Assembly: GCA_037131955.1 (NCBI GenBank) | Contig: JBAXQC010000003.1 | Location: forward strand, 1-64,000 | Source of the DNA: CAIMMJ01 sp037131955 | GTDB taxonomy: Bacteria; Bacteroidota; Bacteroidia; UBA4408 | Direction: 5' to 3' | Length of the DNA: 64,000 nt | Shown: in pieces, positions 61,587 through 64,000 of the stretch | How the letters are laid out: every line of letters begins with the position of its first letter | How positions within the stretch are numbered: position 1 is the first letter of the stretch | Position numbers and translations under genes: made by a program | The notes under the pieces: generated by a model | Database searches by the model: none | What the model saw: the letters and a program-made list of their open reading frames with translations, nothing else | What the model was told of the DNA's origin: nothing

Positions 61587-62309
61587 ATGGAAAAATACAT
61601 TTACTTCTTTCTTTTGGCTTTTGTTGCCGAAGTTATTGGCACAATAAGTGGTTTTGGTTCCTCTATTTTATTTGTGCCACTAGCCTCCATGTTTTTTGAT
61701 TTTAAGGCAGTGTTGGCAATTACTGCTGTTTTTCATGTGTTCAGTAATTTATCTAAAATATATTTGTTTAAAACAGGAATTCAAAAGGACATAGTATTAA
61801 AATTAGGAATACCAGCAGTAGTTTTTGTAATAATTGGTGCTTTATTAACCAATATTATACCACAAAAAGAAATTGAATTAGTGATGAATATTGTTTTGGT
61901 TTTATTGTCAGTTTTTTTAATTTTTAATACTGAAAAAAAATTGGAGCAGAGCAATAAAAATTTAATTGTAGGAGGTGTTTCATCTGGCTTTTTAGCTGGT
62001 TTGGTTGGCACAGGTGGTGCAATTAGAGGATTGGTTTTGGCAGCATTTAGTTTAGAGAAAGATTCTTTTTTAGCCACTTCTGCACTCATAGATTTAGGCG
62101 TTGATTTTAGTAGAGCTATAGTATATATTTCTAGTGGTTATTTTTTAAAAGAGTTCTTGATTTTTATTCCATTTTTAATTTTAATAAGTATCGCAGGATC
62201 TTACATTGGCAAGTTAGTATTGAACAAAATGCCACAAACGTATTTTCGAAATATTGTTCTAATTGTTATTGTTTCAATTTCAATTTATTCAATCAGTAAA
62301 TACTTTTAA
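61587..62309 (+). CDS. TauE/SafE family sulfite or organic anion exporter
   Basis: A 240-residue inner membrane protein with about eight helices. The family pattern AEVIGTISGFGSSILFVPLASMFFDFKAVLAITAVFHVFSN at residues 14-54 recurs as VGGVSSGFLAGLVGTGGAIRGLVLAAF in the second half, an inverted duplication typical of the family. TauE/SafE proteins move sulfite, sulfoacetate or similar anions. The substrate is not known. Its stop overlaps the stop codon of the convergent glycosyltransferase gene by three bases. Confidence 0.92.
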   Translation: MEKYIYFFLLAFVAEVIGTISGFGSSILFVPLASMFFDFKAVLAITAVFHVFSNLSKIYLFKTGIQKDIVLKLGIPAVVFVIIGALLTNIIPQKEIELVMNIVLVLLSVFLIFNTEKKLEQSNKNLIVGGVSSGFLAGLVGTGGAIRGLVLAAFSLEKDSFLATSALIDLGVDFSRAIVYISSGYFLKEFLIFIPFLILISIAGSYIGKLVLNKMPQTYFRNIVLIVIVSISIYSISKYF

Positions 62310-63568
62310 TTTATGTGTTTTTTGTTTTTTTCCTCTATCCACTTCGCCATGTATTTTGTGCTTTGCATGCTTTGGTAATTTAATATTGCACCCAAAAAAT
62401 TTCTTCTTCTTGTTTCTTCTAAATTTGCTAAGCAATAATTTATTTTAGAAATAAAATTGGGCAGGTATTTTTCCTTGTTAAATTTTTTATTTATGATAGT
62501 AAAACCTTTTTGTTGTGCACCGCTCCAAGTGTTTTCGTTGTTGTATAATTCTATTGCTGCATTTGCAATTTCGGTTGCGTTGTTTACTAAAAATCCACTC
62601 CATTCATTGTTTTCTATCATTCCTTCTGCACCAATACTGGTGGTAACATTTGGCGTGCCGTTTTGCATGGCTGTAATAAGTTTTCCTTTGAGTCCGGCTC
62701 CAAATCTTAGAGGTGCCAAACAAACTCTTGCATTTTGCATTTCAAAATTTGCATCATCAGCCTTTGATTTTATTATAAATCCTTCTTTTTTATTATTCAT
62801 TGCAAGTATCGATTCCATTGCATAGGCGCCAAAAACATGAAGCTCTGCATCTGGTAATTTTTTTCTTATCAGAGGCCAAATTTCATTCTTTAAAAATTCA
62901 ATACTGTCTTTATTAGGGTTATGTAAAAAGTTACCTATGCTAATAAAATTACTTCTTTCAGAATATTTGGGTAAAAGTTCAATTATTTTATTGTCGATTT
63001 CATTTTCTAGAAATGGCAAGTAATGCAATAAGTCTGCTGAAATATTAAAACTATTATTCAATAATTTAAATTCATATTCCGAAATAATTAAGGAAACATC
63101 ACATCTAAGAATGCTTACTATTTCTCTTTTGGCAACATCTGTATAAAGATTTAATTCTGAAGAATTTTTCACGGCATGCTCTCTAGCTTTTCTTAAAAAA
63201 TGTAAATCTTCTGTATCTAAAATTTTTAATGCTTGTGGGCAATTTTCTGTAACTCTCCATCCATATTGTTCTTCGGTAATGTACCTGTCAAACATCACAA
63301 TTGTTGGATTTATTTCTTTAACAATTTTATCAAAACTAGAATTATTTAGTTCAATATTTATTTTTACTATAGATTCTTTTTCAAAGTCAATTGAGTTTAA
63401 ACTATCGTTGGCAGCACTGGCAAAAAAAATTTCATAACCTTCGTTTTTAAAACCATTTATTAGTTGCATCATACGCCATCCCGCAGCCGAAGATTGAGGT
63501 TCTGGCCAAACACTGCCAACTATAAAAATATTTTTTTTCTTAATGATATGTGTAGAATGTTCTTTCAA
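62306..63568 (-). CDS. Glycosyltransferase, GT4/GT-B type
   Basis: A 420-residue protein. The N-terminal Rossmann part begins NIFIVGSVWPEPQSSAAGWRMMQLINGF, and ILDTEDLHFLRKAREHA marks the linker. The donor half has NFISIGNFLHNPNKDSIEFLKNEIWPLIRKKLPDAELHVFGAYA, then ARVCLAPLRFGAGLKGKLITAMQNGTPNVTTSIGAEGM, the nucleotide-sugar site of GT4. The C-terminal tail is helical and positively charged. The start is TTG at 63568 because no ATG precedes the conserved part. It probably adds a sugar to a surface glycan. It ends within the TauE stop. Confidence 0.9.
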   Translation of the reverse strand: MKEHSTHIIKKKNIFIVGSVWPEPQSSAAGWRMMQLINGFKNEGYEIFFASAANDSLNSIDFEKESIVKINIELNNSSFDKIVKEINPTIVMFDRYITEEQYGWRVTENCPQALKILDTEDLHFLRKAREHAVKNSSELNLYTDVAKREIVSILRCDVSLIISEYEFKLLNNSFNISADLLHYLPFLENEIDNKIIELLPKYSERSNFISIGNFLHNPNKDSIEFLKNEIWPLIRKKLPDAELHVFGAYAMESILAMNNKKEGFIIKSKADDANFEMQNARVCLAPLRFGAGLKGKLITAMQNGTPNVTTSIGAEGMIENNEWSGFLVNNATEIANAAIELYNNENTWSGAQQKGFTIINKKFNKEKYLPNFISKINYCLANLEETRRRNFLGAILNYQSMQSTKYMAKWIEEKNKKHIN

Positions 63569-63615
63569 TGATTTAGTAGGATTAAATTTAAAAAAGTAAT
63601 GATGTGTAAGTTAAA

Positions 63616-64000
63616 TCATTTTCCTCTGCCTACTTCAATACTCTCATTATTTCCAAGTGCAATACCTTTGCTGTTATCGTTGTTAATAATTTTAATTTCT
63701 GCACCAGTAAGTTCATTAATACCTGTTACTAAAAGTGCTGTTAAATCTGATCCTCTTAATTCTTTTTCATTTTCTTCTGGATTATCTGTTTGAATAGATT
63801 TTTTTGCAACATTTTTTATTTTTGTAAACAATAATTCTTTTGGACTTAGAAAATTATTTTGTTGCTCAGTTTCATTTTCAATTGTATTTTTAATTGGCAT
63901 TGGAATATTTATAGCATCGCTGCCTTTTGCTAACTCTATTTTATTAGATGGAGTAAATATTATGGAGGCAAATTTCATTTCAAGTGTTGGTAAAATTTGT
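63616..64000 (-). CDS. Unidentified protein, C-terminal part (cut by window edge)
   Basis: The reading frame runs from beyond the right edge to a stop at 63616; about 128 residues are visible. Reading upstream of the internal ATG at 63978 the frame stays open (QILPTLE), so this is the C-terminal part of a longer protein. It has a short beta-like piece (KFASIIFTP), a Lys/Glu/Asn-rich, probably disordered middle (NETEQQNNFLSPKEL), and a C-terminal globular part (LTALLVTGINELTGAEIKIINN) ending in a charged tail EVGRGK. I do not recognise a family. It lies upstream of the GT4 gene on the same strand with a 47-base gap. Confidence 0.6.
   Translation of the reverse strand, partial: QILPTLEMKFASIIFTPSNKIELAKGSDAINIPMPIKNTIENETEQQNNFLSPKELLFTKIKNVAKKSIQTDNPEENEKELRGSDLTALLVTGINELTGAEIKIINNDNSKGIALGNNESIEVGRGK

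Overview
The window is chromosomal DNA of a low-GC, free-living member of the Bacteroidota. The grounds are two proteins with C-terminal type IX secretion (T9SS) sorting domains, two TPR/PD40/regulatory/OmpA proteins built like PorE, an LptE/TPR/SecG gene block led by a sigma-54 type regulator, many start regions without a Shine-Dalgarno sequence, and several exact matches to the Bacteroidota -7 box TAnnTTTG. The order cannot be fixed from sequence alone. I see no tRNA, rRNA, insertion sequence, prophage or CRISPR array. Coding density is high and about 59 genes are supported, with a partial gene at each end.

Layout: 1-10 kb holds a partial glycosyltransferase, a YceI/MarR pair with a palindrome in its promoter, a flavin reductase, a DUF3127 OB-fold protein with an SSB-like tail, MerR and phosphopantetheinyl transferase, an S9 peptidase, LysE, GH3, an FAD oxidoreductase and a cyclophilin. 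10-21 kb is the exported and surface section: a 957-residue T9SS protein with SprB-like repeats, an M1 peptidase with a T9SS tail, a methyltransferase, a GT11 fucosyltransferase, and a PorE-like protein behind a TPR protein. 21.5-24 kb is a partial cytochrome oxidase operon (subunit III, subunit IV, an SCO-like protein without copper ligands, DUF420). 24-34.5 kb runs queA, Rieske, glyA, then an exosortase with its membrane partner, secG, a TPR protein, lptE, the sigma-54 type regulator and an M16 peptidase.

34.5-46 kb contains a TonB-C-like protein, a second PorE-like protein with rdgB, a 1000-residue ABCG-type transporter with a TerB-like domain, DUF502 with pyrH, and a TonB-dependent receptor controlled by a TPP riboswitch, so very probably a thiamin-type outer membrane importer. 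46-64 kb holds a cysteine-rich lipoprotein with a DUF255 thioredoxin-fold protein, groESL (with a 560-base upstream region carrying repeated TTTTGRCAGAA elements), a GT2/ECF-sigma/rsmG operon, an FkbM methyltransferase, gcvT with a GT4, an MsbA-like ABC exporter, a rhomboid protease, a TPR/adenylate cyclase pair, TauE/SafE, another glycosyltransferase and an unidentified right-edge gene.

The recurring theme is envelope biogenesis and export: T9SS cargo, PorE-like anchors, LptE, SecG, an exosortase pair and several polysaccharide enzymes. The best leads are the exosortase pair with its odd leader, the riboswitch whose downstream hairpin buries both the Shine-Dalgarno and the start codon, the copper-ligand-free SCO-like protein, the palindrome at the yceI promoter, and the direct repeats upstream of groES.
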